DNA of 64,000 nucleotides from Prochlorococcus sp. AG-402-O16. Its GTDB lineage: Bacteria > Cyanobacteriota > Cyanobacteriia > PCC-6307 > Cyanobiaceae. Shown here piece by piece: positions 41,714 through 53,104 of the stretch (position 1 is the first letter of the stretch; every line of letters starts with the position of its first letter). The notes beneath the pieces are model-generated. The model saw only the letters and a list, made by a program, of their open reading frames with translations, had not been told where the DNA came from and searched no databases. Both the position numbers and the translations under genes were made by a program. The stretch is taken from NCBI GenBank assembly GCA_003216415.1, contig QCIY01000008.1, positions 1-64,000 on the forward strand, in the 5' to 3' direction.

Positions 41714-43170
41714 GATTTATATTCATTTTCAACCCAATTTAGGTACTCTTGATTTACTGTTCCTGTTACATATGAACCAGTAAAGCAACTCATCTCTAAA
41801 TCTTCGATAGGTGAATCACATATAATAGATTTTCGTAAATTATCTACACTTTGATAAACGAGATTATCAATTTCAAGTTGGTCAGCAATTTCACTTATTG
41901 TTCTATCGTGAGCTATTAATTCATCCCTATTTGGCATATTAATTCCATAAACATGAGGGAAACGAACAGGAGGTGCTGCTGATGTAAAAAAGACCTTATT
42001 TGCTCCTGCATCTTTAGCCATCTGGACAATTTCTTTTGAAGTAGTACCTCTAACTATAGAATCATCAACGATTAAGACATTTTTATTTTTAAACTCTGTA
42101 CTCATAGCATTTAGTTTTTGTCTTACAGATTTCTTACGTTTCTGCTGGCCAGGCATTATGAATGTTCTCCCAACATATCTATTTTTAAAGAAACCTTCTC
42201 TATATTCAATACCTAATTGTCTTGCAACTTGCATAGCTGCAGGTCGAGAAGAATCAGGAATAGGCATTACTACATCAACATCTCCAGAGTTAATTGTTTC
42301 TTTTATAGTTTGAGACAAATAATCTCCCATTTTTAATCGAGCTTTATAAACAGAAATTCCATTCATAATTGAATCTGGCCTAGCCAAATAAACATATTCA
42401 AAAGCACAGGGCCGTAATATTGGATTTTCAGAGCATTGCTTAAAGAAAAGCTCACCATTAAGGTTTATAAAAATAGCTTCTCCAGGATCGACATCTCGTA
42501 CTACTTGATAATCGTTATTCTCAAGCACTAAAGATTCGCTAGCAACCATCCATTCTTCTTTTTTTGTAGTTAATGAAAGTCTTTTTCCTATAACTAAAGG
42601 TCGAATACCAAAAGGATCCCTAAAAGCTAATAAACCATGACCTGAAATTAATGCAATTGAGGCATATGATCCCTGAATTCTTTTATGTAAAGATTTAATA
42701 GCATCAAAAATAATATCGGGTTCTAATTCTTGATTATGAATTTGTTCTTGCAATTCTGTAGCAAATACATTTAATAGCATCTCAGTATCACTCGAAGAAT
42801 TTGTATGACGTTTATCGATATTAAATAATTGTTTTTCTAAATCTCTGGTATTCGTCAAATTGCCATTATGTATCAAAACAATTCCATAAGGAGCATTAAC
42901 GTAGAAAGGCTGGGCTTCTTCTACACTTTCTGCTGATCCCTTTGTTGCATACCTAACATGACCTAATCCAATTTTTCCGATTAAATTCCTCATATCTCTA
43001 GTTCTATAAGCAGTATTAACCTGACCTTTAGCCTTATGTATATGAAAAACAGTATTTTGCATTGTAGCTATACCTGTTGAATCTTGACCTCTATGTTGCA
43101 AAAGCAAAAGGCTATCATAAATTTGTTGATTTACATCATCTGAAGAAACGATTCCAACTATTCCGCACAT
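41710..43170 (-). CDS. purF: amidophosphoribosyltransferase
   Basis: [47 protein letters not shown]. Confidence 0.97.
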   Translation of the reverse strand: MCGIVGIVSSDDVNQQIYDSLLLLQHRGQDSTGIATMQNTVFHIHKAKGQVNTAYRTRDMRNLIGKIGLGHVRYATKGSAESVEEAQPFYVNAPYGIVLIHNGNLTNTRDLEKQLFNIDKRHTNSSSDTEMLLNVFATELQEQIHNQELEPDIIFDAIKSLHKRIQGSYASIALISGHGLLAFRDPFGIRPLVIGKRLSLTTKKEEWMVASESLVLENNDYQVVRDVDPGEAIFINLNGELFFKQCSENPILRPCAFEYVYLARPDSIMNGISVYKARLKMGDYLSQTIKETINSGDVDVVMPIPDSSRPAAMQVARQLGIEYREGFFKNRYVGRTFIMPGQQKRKKSVRQKLNAMSTEFKNKNVLIVDDSIVRGTTSKEIVQMAKDAGANKVFFTSAAPPVRFPHVYGINMPNRDELIAHDRTISEIADQLEIDNLVYQSVDNLRKSIICDSPIEDLEMSCFTGSYVTGTVNQEYLNWVENEYKS

Positions 43171-43215
43171 AATTTAATTTTTTTAAATAATAATAGTTGA
43201 GAAATGTTTCTCATA

Positions 43216-45555
43216 TTAATAGTGACCTGAAATACTATTATTGAATTTTTCTGTTAATTCCTCAACCCTAATATTGCAAATATTGTTATCTTGAATTTTT
43301 ATTTTAAGAATTTGATTCGAAACATATCCTATTTTTTTTACATATACACTTGATGGAAAATTTATTTGAATTTTTTTTAAAAAAGTGAGCCATTCTTTTT
43401 CTTTCATTTTATCTATTGAAAAAATAATTCTAGAACCTCCTTCTGCAAACAATAAATTATCGTATCTATTAGAGTCTTTCTGTAATTCTATAGTTGCACC
43501 TTTTTTAGACAAAATACAACACTCTGCTAAAGATATTGCTAAACCACCATCGCTAATATCGTGAGAAGAAACTACTAAACTTTTTAAAATCGCATTTCTT
43601 AAAAAACTCTGACAGAATTTTTCATCTAACAAATCTAATTTTGGAGGACGACCTGTAATTTCTCCATGAAAATACTCTAAGTAAGAGCTAGCTCCAATTG
43701 TTGTTTCTGAGTTGTAGGAGCCAATCAACCAAATTTGATCATTAATATTTTTCCATTCACTACTTATTGCATTTTCAACGTTATTTATCTTCCCAACCAT
43801 TCCAATAACTGGAGTAGGATTAATAGGTGTAATTTCATTATCTTTATTTTTTGATTCATTGTATAAAGAAACATTTCCTCCTGTAACAGGAGTTTCTAAA
43901 ACTTTACAAGCTTCAGAAATTCCATTGCATGAGGATGAAAGTTGCCAATATCCTATTTCAGTATCAGGAGAAGAAAAATTTAAATTATTCGTAATTGCTA
44001 CTGGTTCAGCCCCAACACAACTTACGTTTCTTGCAGATTCTGCAACAGCAGCTATAGTCCCTCTAAAAGGATCAAGAGAAACCCATCTACTATTACAGTC
44101 AACTGAAACAGCAACGCCAGAAAAAACTTGATTTTTATTTTTTTCATTTTGTTCTCTTAATCTTATTACAGCTGCATCTGATACTCCAGGTTTAAAAACT
44201 GTATTTGCCTGCACTTGGGAATCATATTGATTATAAATCCATCTTTTAGAAGCTATTGAGGGATTAGAAAGGATTTTTAAAATAATTTGTGAATAAGAAA
44301 AACTCTTATTATACTTCAATGAAAATATTTTTTGCTCATTAATTTCTGGTAAATTATTTTCTTTCCATTCCCATTTCTTTAATAAATAATCAGGTGGATT
44401 TTTAATAACACTATGAACATTAACAGGAGTATCATCAGATAAGGCGGAAGTAGGGATTTGAGCAACAATTTTACTTTTATGAGAAATAATTATCTCTTTT
44501 GTCTCTATTACTTCACCAATTACATTTGCATATAATCCCCATTTATTAAATTTTTCAATCATATTATTAATTTTTTCTTCTTTTACAACGAATAACATCC
44601 TCTCTTGCGACTCAGATAATAAATATTGGTATGAGGACATATTATCCTCTCTAGAAGGAACCAAATCTAAATCAACAAATATACCTAATTTTCCATTTGC
44701 AGCCATTTCTGCACTACTACACGTTAAACCTGCTGCACCCATATCTTGAGCTGCAATTACATCTCCCGTCTTAAAAGCTTCTAAACAGGCTTCTATAAGA
44801 CTTTTCTCAATAAATGGATCACCAACTTGTACTGCAGGTCTATCATCTAATGAGTTAGTTGTTAATTCTGAACTAGCAAAACTGGCGCCACCAACACCAT
44901 CTCTACCTGTAGTATTGCCAACATATAATACTGGAGAACCGACATTTTTAGCTCCAGAACAAACGATTTCATTAGTCTCTAAAAGTCCTAAAGCCATAAC
45001 ATTAACTAGAGGATTTCCAGAATAACTATCATCAAAGTCTATTTCGCCTCCAACAGTAGGTACACCTACACAATTTCCATAATGTGCGATACCTGATACA
45101 ACTCCTCTTAATAAATCAACATTTGATAGTTTATCAAGATTTCCGAATCTCAATGAATTCAATACTGCGATTGGTCTTGCTCCCATTGTAAAAATGTCTC
45201 TTAATATTCCACCTACACCTGTAGCAGCACCTTGAAAAGGTTCAATTGCAGAAGGATGATTATGACTCTCTATTTTAAAGACAAGTTTTTGATTATTTCC
45301 AACATCAATAACACCAGCATTTTCTCCTGGCCCAATCAAAACATTTTTGCCTGTGGTAGGAAACTTAGATAATAAAGGTTTTGAATTTCTATAACAACAA
45401 TGTTCAGACCACATAACACCAAACATACCTAGTTCAGTCCTATTGGGTTTTCTGTTTAATCTTTTGCAAATTTCTTCATAATCACTAATTGTTAAATTTT
45501 CAACTTTAAGTGCCTCATTCAGATCAAATAGATCATTATTTTCTTGATTTATCAT
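43216..45555 (-). CDS. purL: phosphoribosylformylglycinamidine synthase subunit PurL
   Basis: [42 protein letters not shown]. Confidence 0.97.
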   Translation of the reverse strand: MINQENNDLFDLNEALKVENLTISDYEEICKRLNRKPNRTELGMFGVMWSEHCCYRNSKPLLSKFPTTGKNVLIGPGENAGVIDVGNNQKLVFKIESHNHPSAIEPFQGAATGVGGILRDIFTMGARPIAVLNSLRFGNLDKLSNVDLLRGVVSGIAHYGNCVGVPTVGGEIDFDDSYSGNPLVNVMALGLLETNEIVCSGAKNVGSPVLYVGNTTGRDGVGGASFASSELTTNSLDDRPAVQVGDPFIEKSLIEACLEAFKTGDVIAAQDMGAAGLTCSSAEMAANGKLGIFVDLDLVPSREDNMSSYQYLLSESQERMLFVVKEEKINNMIEKFNKWGLYANVIGEVIETKEIIISHKSKIVAQIPTSALSDDTPVNVHSVIKNPPDYLLKKWEWKENNLPEINEQKIFSLKYNKSFSYSQIILKILSNPSIASKRWIYNQYDSQVQANTVFKPGVSDAAVIRLREQNEKNKNQVFSGVAVSVDCNSRWVSLDPFRGTIAAVAESARNVSCVGAEPVAITNNLNFSSPDTEIGYWQLSSSCNGISEACKVLETPVTGGNVSLYNESKNKDNEITPINPTPVIGMVGKINNVENAISSEWKNINDQIWLIGSYNSETTIGASSYLEYFHGEITGRPPKLDLLDEKFCQSFLRNAILKSLVVSSHDISDGGLAISLAECCILSKKGATIELQKDSNRYDNLLFAEGGSRIIFSIDKMKEKEWLTFLKKIQINFPSSVYVKKIGYVSNQILKIKIQDNNICNIRVEELTEKFNNSISGHY

Positions 45556-45558
45556 TAT

Positions 45559-46266
45559 TTATATCCAAGGGTCATCTTCTCTTTTATCTCTTAAAGATTT
45601 AGCTGATCTCTCATTATTATAAAAACTTTTTTGTTTAAAATCTAAGTTTTGATTGATATCTTCATCTTCTTCAAGCCAATTCTCTAATTTATCTGAAGCT
45701 ATATTTTTCATATCATCAAATCTATCGATAATTTTTTTACCTTTTTGGAAAAATTCATTTTTAATACTTGATTTTATTAATGATAAATCATCTAGAGAAT
45801 TGCTTTCGCAAAATACTAATCCAGGTTGTTGATCATTGATATTTTCAATATTTAATTGCCATCTACTAGAACCTGGAATCTTAGGATTAGATCGAGAAAC
45901 TAAATAATATTTAATTTTACCGGTTTTCATATCAAATAAAAAATCAGCTATAACACCTATTTTTGAGCCATTTCTATTTATCAAATTAGCATCCATTAAA
46001 GTTGGAAATCTATTTAAAGTTTCTAAATCGGAGACTGCAGGATCACCTTTGACATAAATTTCATTATCTATAATTTGACTAATTTGATTTAATCTCCAAA
46101 CATTTCGTTTTAAATCAAAATTTGAAGGCCGAGAGTACCATCCTAAAATGCGATGAACTGGAGGATGCATCCAAACATTTTCACCATTTCCATAATTCAG
46201 GGTCTTATTACCCTTAACATTATAATTTAGTAATTCACTTAATAAACTTTCTTTAGGTAATTTCAA
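45559..46266 (-). CDS. PRC-barrel domain protein
   Basis: KIGVIADFLFDMKTGKIKYYLVSRSNP. Confidence 0.8.
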   Translation of the reverse strand: MKLPKESLLSELLNYNVKGNKTLNYGNGENVWMHPPVHRILGWYSRPSNFDLKRNVWRLNQISQIIDNEIYVKGDPAVSDLETLNRFPTLMDANLINRNGSKIGVIADFLFDMKTGKIKYYLVSRSNPKIPGSSRWQLNIENINDQQPGLVFCESNSLDDLSLIKSSIKNEFFQKGKKIIDRFDDMKNIASDKLENWLEEDEDINQNLDFKQKSFYNNERSAKSLRDKREDDPWI

Positions 46267-46267
46267 C

Positions 46268-47425
46268 TTAGGAACGAACTTGAACAGGCATAACTAGATA
46301 AGTGAAAGTATTCAGATTATCTTCTGGTACAAAAACAGCTGGAGTAGTTGCAAGATTACATTTTAAAATTACATTTTCAGAAGCAATAACTTTTAACCCC
46401 TCTAAAAGGTATCTAACATTAAATGCAATATCAAAATCTTCTCCGGAATAAGTAACCGGTATTGATTCATTAGCATTTCCAATATCTTGTGCGTCTGCAC
46501 TTATGGAAGCTAAATCTGTATTATCTAACTTAATTTTTACAACACTACTCTGCTGATCAGCTAAAACAGCAATTCTTTCTAATGCATCAATTAATTTTTT
46601 AGAATTAAAATTAAAGGTTTTAGAAAAAGTGTCTGGAATTAATTGTGAATAATTTGGATATTTACCTTCGAGAGTTCTCGTTGTAATTATTTGATTAGAA
46701 GAAATAAAAACTACTTGACCTTTGTCATAGAAAAGCTTAATTGAATTTTCTGAGCTTTTTAGAGTTACTAATTTTTCAATTTCCCTTAGAGATCTTGTTG
46801 GAATAGTAACTGATAAATCATCTTCATTTGAATGTAAGTTATCTTTATTTTCAATCGTTTCTTCATTAGTAATTAATGCAACAGCTAATCTATGACCATC
46901 TGTCGCAGCAGACTCTAAATAACTTTGTTTAAACGTGAAATTTACTCCTGTTAGTAATTGCTTTGAATCATCATTACTACTAGCAAAAATGGTGGTCTTT
47001 AATGCTTTTAAAAAAGAACTAGGATCAATATTTAAAGAAGTTCCACTTTCAACAAATGGTAAGTTGGGATAATCATCTGAAGGTATGCCTTTAAGATTAA
47101 AAGAGCCTCTATCACTTTTTATTAAGATATTATCTGAATTCTCATCTACTTTTAAGGAAACAGGTGTTTCATTGGGCAATTTATTTACTATTTCAGATAA
47201 AAGTTTTGAGGGTATCGTTATAGCTCCACTATTTTTTACATTTCCATCAAAAGAAGTTTGAATTCCTAGATTAAGATCAAATCCTGTCAAACTTATTTTG
47301 TTTGTTCCTTGATCAGCTGTTAAAAGTATATTTGCAAGAATTGGATGAGTTGGTCTTGAAGCAACAGCTTTACTAACTAATTGAATAGCATTATTTAACT
47401 CATTCTGATTACAAACAATCTCCAT
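46268..47425 (-). CDS. dnaN: DNA polymerase III beta clamp
   Basis: MEIVCNQNELNNAIQLVSKAVASRPTHPILANILL; LATTPAVFVPEDNLNTFTYLVMPVQVRS end. Confidence 0.97.
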   Translation of the reverse strand: MEIVCNQNELNNAIQLVSKAVASRPTHPILANILLTADQGTNKISLTGFDLNLGIQTSFDGNVKNSGAITIPSKLLSEIVNKLPNETPVSLKVDENSDNILIKSDRGSFNLKGIPSDDYPNLPFVESGTSLNIDPSSFLKALKTTIFASSNDDSKQLLTGVNFTFKQSYLESAATDGHRLAVALITNEETIENKDNLHSNEDDLSVTIPTRSLREIEKLVTLKSSENSIKLFYDKGQVVFISSNQIITTRTLEGKYPNYSQLIPDTFSKTFNFNSKKLIDALERIAVLADQQSSVVKIKLDNTDLASISADAQDIGNANESIPVTYSGEDFDIAFNVRYLLEGLKVIASENVILKCNLATTPAVFVPEDNLNTFTYLVMPVQVRS

Positions 47426-47762
47426 AGGGATTTGTATTTTTTTTTACACATTCAATATACTTTTTTCATTAACTAAATTCAATAAGTTTTTTTTGCCTAT
47501 CTAATATTATATTCTTAATTTAAAATAAAAAAAATTAGTAGTAGTAGATCTTGTGGAATTTGTGGAATTTTTAAATCAGGATACTTAATTACTTGGTTTA
47601 CGGAAATTAAAATAGGTGGAAAAAACTTATAATTTGTTGAATAATTTTTTATTTGTTTAAAATATTTTAAAATATTCAACAAAATACATTATTTTTTATG
47701 GATTTATCAACAAATAAATTTTGTTTTTAATTGATTTCCACAGACACTAATTTTTTTGAATT
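47426..47762. other. oriC: putative chromosomal replication origin (oriC)
   Basis: AT-rich non-coding region beside dnaN with several DnaA-box-like 9-mers (TGTGGAATT at 47552-47560 and 47561-47569, GGTGGAAAA at 47615, TTATCAACA at 47704, ATTTCCACA at 47734) and (TAG)4 at 47536-47547. Confidence 0.75.
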
Positions 47763-48866
47763 TTAATATCCTAATATTTTGGTTATATTTTGTAATGAAG
47801 GTTCAATATTTTTCCTAAAAAGAGCATCATTATTTTTAATAGCGCAATCAGGATCTTTCAATCCATTTCCAGTAAGAACACAAACAATAGTCGATTCTTT
47901 TTGAATTCTATTTTTATTTTTAATGAGTCCAGCAACTGATGCTGCACTCGCAGGTTCACAAAAAACTCCTTCTTTGGCAAGGGCTTTATAAGCATTGATT
48001 ATTTCTTCATCTGAAACAGACTGAAAGTCTCCTTTACTTTCTTTTTTCACTATTTTTGCTTTTTCTCTATTTACTGGATTTCCAATTCTTATTGCAGTTG
48101 CAATTGTTTCAGGATCCTTTACTATTATATTTTTTACTAATGGAGCAGATCCTTCAGATTGAAAACCCATCATAATTGGTAATTTTAAATTTCTTTTTAT
48201 TTTTGAATATTCTTTAAACCCAATCCAATAAGCAGTTATATTTCCTGCATTTCCCATTGGAATACAAAGCCAATCAGGTGCAATACCTAAGTCATCAACA
48301 ATTTCAAAAGCCCCTGTCTTTTGACCTTGTATTCGATATGGATTAACAGAATTAACAAGTTCAATTGGATGTTTAGCAGATAAATCCCTCACAATTTCTA
48401 GAGCTTTATCAAAGTTTCCATTAATAGATATTATCTCAGCACCATACATTAAAGCTTGTGCAAGCTTTCCTTGTGCAACAAATCCTTCTGGTATTAAAAC
48501 ATAAGGTTTTAATCCTCCTCTAGAAGCGTATGCAGCAGCAGCAGCAGATGTGTTTCCAGTGCTTGCACAAATTACTGCTTCACGCCCTTCTTCTTTTGCT
48601 TTGCTTATGGCCATAGTCATTCCCCGATCTTTAAAAGATCCAGTTGGGTTTAGACCATCATATTTTAGGAAAACCTTACTTCCATTTCCAATTAATTTGC
48701 TTATTGATTCACTAAAAATTAGTGGCGTATTTCCTTCGTTAAGTGAGATAATTGGAGTTTTTTTTGTAACTGGAAGATATTGTTTATATGCATCGATTAG
48801 ACCTGGCCATCTTTTTTTTCTGTAATTGATACGTAATTTATTCTTAATTTTATTTAATAACACCAT
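47763..48866 (-). CDS. thrC: threonine synthase
   Basis: [56 protein letters not shown]. Confidence 0.94.
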   Translation of the reverse strand: MVLLNKIKNKLRINYRKKRWPGLIDAYKQYLPVTKKTPIISLNEGNTPLIFSESISKLIGNGSKVFLKYDGLNPTGSFKDRGMTMAISKAKEEGREAVICASTGNTSAAAAAYASRGGLKPYVLIPEGFVAQGKLAQALMYGAEIISINGNFDKALEIVRDLSAKHPIELVNSVNPYRIQGQKTGAFEIVDDLGIAPDWLCIPMGNAGNITAYWIGFKEYSKIKRNLKLPIMMGFQSEGSAPLVKNIIVKDPETIATAIRIGNPVNREKAKIVKKESKGDFQSVSDEEIINAYKALAKEGVFCEPASAASVAGLIKNKNRIQKESTIVCVLTGNGLKDPDCAIKNNDALFRKNIEPSLQNITKILGY

Positions 48867-48872
48867 AGTTGT

Positions 48873-49445
48873 TTAATTTGTTTTGATTTTTTTTAGAGGA
48901 GAATCTGTAAAAAAGTCTAATAGTTCTGAAATTGATTCTACTTTATTCATAACTTTGCTTAAAGCGGTGACATCTAAAATAATAGTTTTTGTTGGATATC
49001 CTTCAAAAAAATTTATCATATTTATTTTCCCATCTCCTATCTTAATACCTTGAATTACACTTGCCCTAAGCGCTAACATGCCTGTTCTTTCATCATTTGC
49101 TTTGGGCGGGTGGATTATAGATGAAAGTCTTGTTAAAAAAATATTTCCTATTTCTGAATAGAGTAATTTACTTGCAATCGTTATGGGGATCTCAAAATTT
49201 TCATTTAATGCAGATCTAATTTCTTTATCTGTAGATCCAGTTGCTCTTAAAATTCTTTGTAATTTTTTTGTTGAATTACCCTCAAGAGCAAAAGTTTTTA
49301 ATGAATCGACTTTAATTGTTCTTGAAAAAATACTGTATATAATTTTAATTTCTTCAGCAGCTTTTACTTTTGAAACATTAAAAAGAAATTGAGAACTTAT
49401 AAAAATAAAAAATAATTTTATTATTAATATTTTCTTAAAGATCAT
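48873..49445 (-). CDS. secreted alpha/beta-hydrolase-associated domain protein (DUF1400-like)
   Basis: Signal-like N-terminus; IKIIYSIFSRTIKVDSLKTFALEG...ALRASVIQGIKIGDGKINMINFFEGYP; start moved to internal Met. Confidence 0.7.
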   Translation of the reverse strand: MIFKKILIIKLFFIFISSQFLFNVSKVKAAEEIKIIYSIFSRTIKVDSLKTFALEGNSTKKLQRILRATGSTDKEIRSALNENFEIPITIASKLLYSEIGNIFLTRLSSIIHPPKANDERTGMLALRASVIQGIKIGDGKINMINFFEGYPTKTIILDVTALSKVMNKVESISELLDFFTDSPLKKIKTN

Positions 49446-49446
49446 T

Positions 49447-51303
49447 TTAGATATTTGTACCAGCAGCAATTTTCACGAGTCTAACTACTCCTTTTTCTGT
49501 CACTTTTTTTGCAATTTTTATACCCATTTCTTTTGTATAAGGCTCATTTATAAGTCTAGGAACCCTTTTTAGAAAAATATCTATAGAATATCCTGGTACT
49601 TTTTGCAAAATCTCTAAAAAGTTTCTTAATGGCTCTACATACATTATTAGGTCATTTAGGTTGTTATTTTCATTAGCTACATTTAATTTAATTGAGCTAG
49701 GAAGGTAGTTATTTAAATTTTTCAGTATTTTAAGACCTAGCAAATCTATTTGATTGGTTAAGCTTTCAATTATTTCATTTCTTAGGAACCCTCCTTTTGG
49801 AGAAAAAAGAAGATTTATGACTTCATCTATAAGTTTTTCCAGATCTAGATTTGTCTGCTTTGCAGCGTTAGAGAGAAGATCTTCTAGACGGTCCCATTTG
49901 AATTTTTTATTATCAAAAAGCATTTCTTTCAAACTTTCTCTTAACTGTGGGTCAGGATCTTCCATTAATCTTCTCGCAAAATACGGATAAGCTGCACCTA
50001 GTATTTTAAAATTTGGGTCTACGCTTAATGCAATACCTTCTAATGTGAGTAATGACCTAATTACGAGAGCATAGTATGGAGGTAATCGGAATGGGAATTT
50101 ATACATAACCCCTGACATGTCGTCTGTAACGCTCTTGAAATCCATTTTCGAAACTCCTTGTTCAACGGCATTAATAAAAACATCTTGAAATGCGGGAACA
50201 ATTGGTTCAAGATTAACTTCTTCGGATAAAAATCCTAATTTAACAAAATCTTGAGATAATTTGTCGAAGTTTTTATTTACTAAATGTACAACTGCTTGTA
50301 TTAAACCAGACCTTGAGTCTCTGGATACTTCGCTCATCATTCCAAAATCTAAATAACATAATCTGCCATCTTTCAACGCTAATAAATTCCCTGGATGTGG
50401 GTCAGCATGAAAAAAACCATGTTCTAAAAGCTGTTCTAAACTACATTGCACTCCAATATCAATCATTTTGTCAGGATCGATCCCTAATTTTTTTACATCT
50501 TCTAAATTAGTTAATTTTGTACCGTCGATCCATTCCATTGTTAAAACTCTTCTTGATGTTATTTTTTTGTAAATTTTTGGCACGGCAATCATTTGGTTAT
50601 GTTTATGCATATTTCTAAACTTTTCTGCATTTTTAGCCTCGTTTAAGTAATCCATCTCTTCAAAAACTCTTTTTCCTAATTCATCAATCAGTGCCACGAG
50701 ATCACTTCTTATCAATCCAATATTGTTTTTCAGCCAAAAGGCAATATTTCTTACTATGTACAGATCTAAAGTAATTTGTTCTCTTAAACCTGGTCGTTGG
50801 ACTTTAACTGCAACAACTTCTTCATTCTTTAGTTTGGCTTTATGTACTTGTCCTAGAGAAGCAGCAGAAATTGGATCCTTATCAATTTCTAAAAAAATTT
50901 CATCTATTGTTGATCCTAAATCTTCTTCTATTAATTCCATAGCTTTATCTCCGTCAAATCCTGGTAGTTGGTCTTGCAATTCAGATAATTCTTCGAGAAG
51001 AATGCCTGGAATGATATCTGGCCTTGTTGATAAAGCTTGACCTGCTTTAACGAAAGCTGGCCCTAGTTCTACTAATAAATTTGTTAATTCCTTTGCTCTA
51101 AATCTTGCTTTCGTTTCATTTTTTAATCTACCAGTTAATTGATCCCACCCAACTGAAAATATATAGGCAAAAATAGGTATGAGTGTTTGCCAAAGTCTTT
51201 TTAATAGTCTTTTTGGGTTTTTTTTGTAGATTTTAGATATTGTATCTGGATCATAATCCAACAGTCCAGATACCTCAATAAAATCAGTAAAATCTTCTTT
51301 CAT
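49447..51303 (-). CDS. ABC1/AarF (UbiB) family atypical kinase
   Basis: LGPAFVKAGQALSTRPDIIPGILLEELSELQDQLPGF, AAASLGQVHKA-like, HADPHPGNLLALKDGRLCYLDFGMM. Confidence 0.94.
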   Translation of the reverse strand: MKEDFTDFIEVSGLLDYDPDTISKIYKKNPKRLLKRLWQTLIPIFAYIFSVGWDQLTGRLKNETKARFRAKELTNLLVELGPAFVKAGQALSTRPDIIPGILLEELSELQDQLPGFDGDKAMELIEEDLGSTIDEIFLEIDKDPISAASLGQVHKAKLKNEEVVAVKVQRPGLREQITLDLYIVRNIAFWLKNNIGLIRSDLVALIDELGKRVFEEMDYLNEAKNAEKFRNMHKHNQMIAVPKIYKKITSRRVLTMEWIDGTKLTNLEDVKKLGIDPDKMIDIGVQCSLEQLLEHGFFHADPHPGNLLALKDGRLCYLDFGMMSEVSRDSRSGLIQAVVHLVNKNFDKLSQDFVKLGFLSEEVNLEPIVPAFQDVFINAVEQGVSKMDFKSVTDDMSGVMYKFPFRLPPYYALVIRSLLTLEGIALSVDPNFKILGAAYPYFARRLMEDPDPQLRESLKEMLFDNKKFKWDRLEDLLSNAAKQTNLDLEKLIDEVINLLFSPKGGFLRNEIIESLTNQIDLLGLKILKNLNNYLPSSIKLNVANENNNLNDLIMYVEPLRNFLEILQKVPGYSIDIFLKRVPRLINEPYTKEMGIKIAKKVTEKGVVRLVKIAAGTNI

Positions 51304-51371
51304 AACTTTATATATTCAATACCTTTATTTTTTTTAAAAAGAAGTTAATTTTTTTATATAGAAGATCTATC

Positions 51372-53051
51372 ATGCTAATACATTTAAAAATAGAAAACTT
51401 AGCCCTAATAGAGATTATAGAAATTAATTTCGAAAAAGGTTTAAACATCATTACTGGGGATTCTGGTTCAGGAAAATCACTTATTTTAGATTCCTTAAAT
51501 GTTTTATTTGGTGGAACCAATATACCTTTAAAGCACTTAATACGTCCAGGGAAAGATCATTGCATTATTGAGGCAAAATTTTCTTCTTCTTTTCAAATTA
51601 ATAAATGGTTAATTAGAAATGGTTTTCAAACTAGTTCTTCATTAATACACATCAAAAGAATATCCTATAGAAAAAATAATAAAATTTTAACCAAATATAG
51701 CCTTAATAATTTATCAATTAATAAAAAATCATTAGAAGAAATTGGACGATTTTTAATAGATTTTGCAGGCCAATCAGATACTTTTATATTTGATTCTCAA
51801 GATAAGAGAAGATTAATTATAGATGATTTATCTTCGCAAGAATTGAGAGAGACTAGTGCAAAGATTAAAACAATATGGGAGGAAGGTGAGGTTTTAAAAG
51901 GATTTATGCATGAAAAAATAGAATCTTTTAGGAAACAAGAAGAAAATAACCTGTTAAGTAAACAAATGTTGAAGAGTTTGGAAGAAGCTAACTTAAATTC
52001 TAGTGAGGAAATCTTAGAATTAGAGTTATTAGAAAATAAACTTGTAAATAACCTTGAAATAAATAATTCAATTCAATTAACTTTAGATAACTTAAATAAA
52101 TTTAGTCATGATGAACCATCAGTTGCCTTTTTGATAAATCAATCAATAAAAAATCTCAATAAAACAGTAGATTTTGATTTAAAAATTCAAGACTTTAGAC
52201 AAAAGTTATTACATATCCAAACTTATGTTGAAGATCTAATCCTCTCTCTCAATTCATACATACAAGACATAGATAATCATGAATCTAATCTTTCAGAAAT
52301 ACAAAAAAGATTATTTTTTTTAAAAAACTTGCAAAGAATGTTTTCATTGGATCTAGCTCAATTAATTCAAAAGCGAGATGAATTAAGGTCATATTTTTTA
52401 AAAAATGATCAAGATAATGAGATTCTTAATATGAAAAATGAAATCAGAAACTTGCAAAGTAATTTAAATTCTTTATTTCTTACTCAATCTACTGAAAGAA
52501 AAAAAATTGCTAAACAGCTACAAAATTCAGTAGTCTCTATTTTAAAAAATCTAGGATTAGAAAATGCAAACTTTTCAATTCAATTTTCTGAATGCAAGCC
52601 TTCTGGAGATGGAATTGATAATATAAATTTTTTGTTTTCGGCTAATCCCGATCAGAAGCTTGCCCCATTATCAAATGTTATTTCTGGTGGAGAAATGTCA
52701 AGATTTTTATTAGCTATTAAATCGAGTATTTCAAAAAAACCAAATACTTTCTTTTTAGATGAAATAGATAATGGTTTAAGTGGTAAGTCTTTATTTTCTT
52801 TGGTTGAGCTAATAAAAAAAATTTCTAAAGACCAACAGGTTTTATGTATTACACATCAGCCTTTCTTAGCCGCTGGAGGATTTGCTCATTTTAAAGTTAA
52901 TAAAAATGTAGTTGATGGAATAACGTATACCTCAATATCAAAACTAGCTACAAAAAAACAAAGAAAACACGAACTAATAGAGCTAATTGGGGGAGGTTTT
53001 CGAGAAGCGAATGATTACGCTTCTCGACTTCTTGAAAGGTCGGCAGCATAA
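51372..53051 (+). CDS. recN: DNA repair protein RecN
   Basis: MLIHLKIENLALIEIIEINFEKGLNIITGDSGSGKSLILDSL, SGGEMSRFLLAIKS, FLDEIDNGLSG. Confidence 0.95.
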   Translation: MLIHLKIENLALIEIIEINFEKGLNIITGDSGSGKSLILDSLNVLFGGTNIPLKHLIRPGKDHCIIEAKFSSSFQINKWLIRNGFQTSSSLIHIKRISYRKNNKILTKYSLNNLSINKKSLEEIGRFLIDFAGQSDTFIFDSQDKRRLIIDDLSSQELRETSAKIKTIWEEGEVLKGFMHEKIESFRKQEENNLLSKQMLKSLEEANLNSSEEILELELLENKLVNNLEINNSIQLTLDNLNKFSHDEPSVAFLINQSIKNLNKTVDFDLKIQDFRQKLLHIQTYVEDLILSLNSYIQDIDNHESNLSEIQKRLFFLKNLQRMFSLDLAQLIQKRDELRSYFLKNDQDNEILNMKNEIRNLQSNLNSLFLTQSTERKKIAKQLQNSVVSILKNLGLENANFSIQFSECKPSGDGIDNINFLFSANPDQKLAPLSNVISGGEMSRFLLAIKSSISKKPNTFFLDEIDNGLSGKSLFSLVELIKKISKDQQVLCITHQPFLAAGGFAHFKVNKNVVDGITYTSISKLATKKQRKHELIELIGGGFREANDYASRLLERSAA

Positions 53052-53104
53052 AATAAAAAAAATTCCACTATAATAGATTTTTTAAATCATAAATAGATTT
53101 AAAT

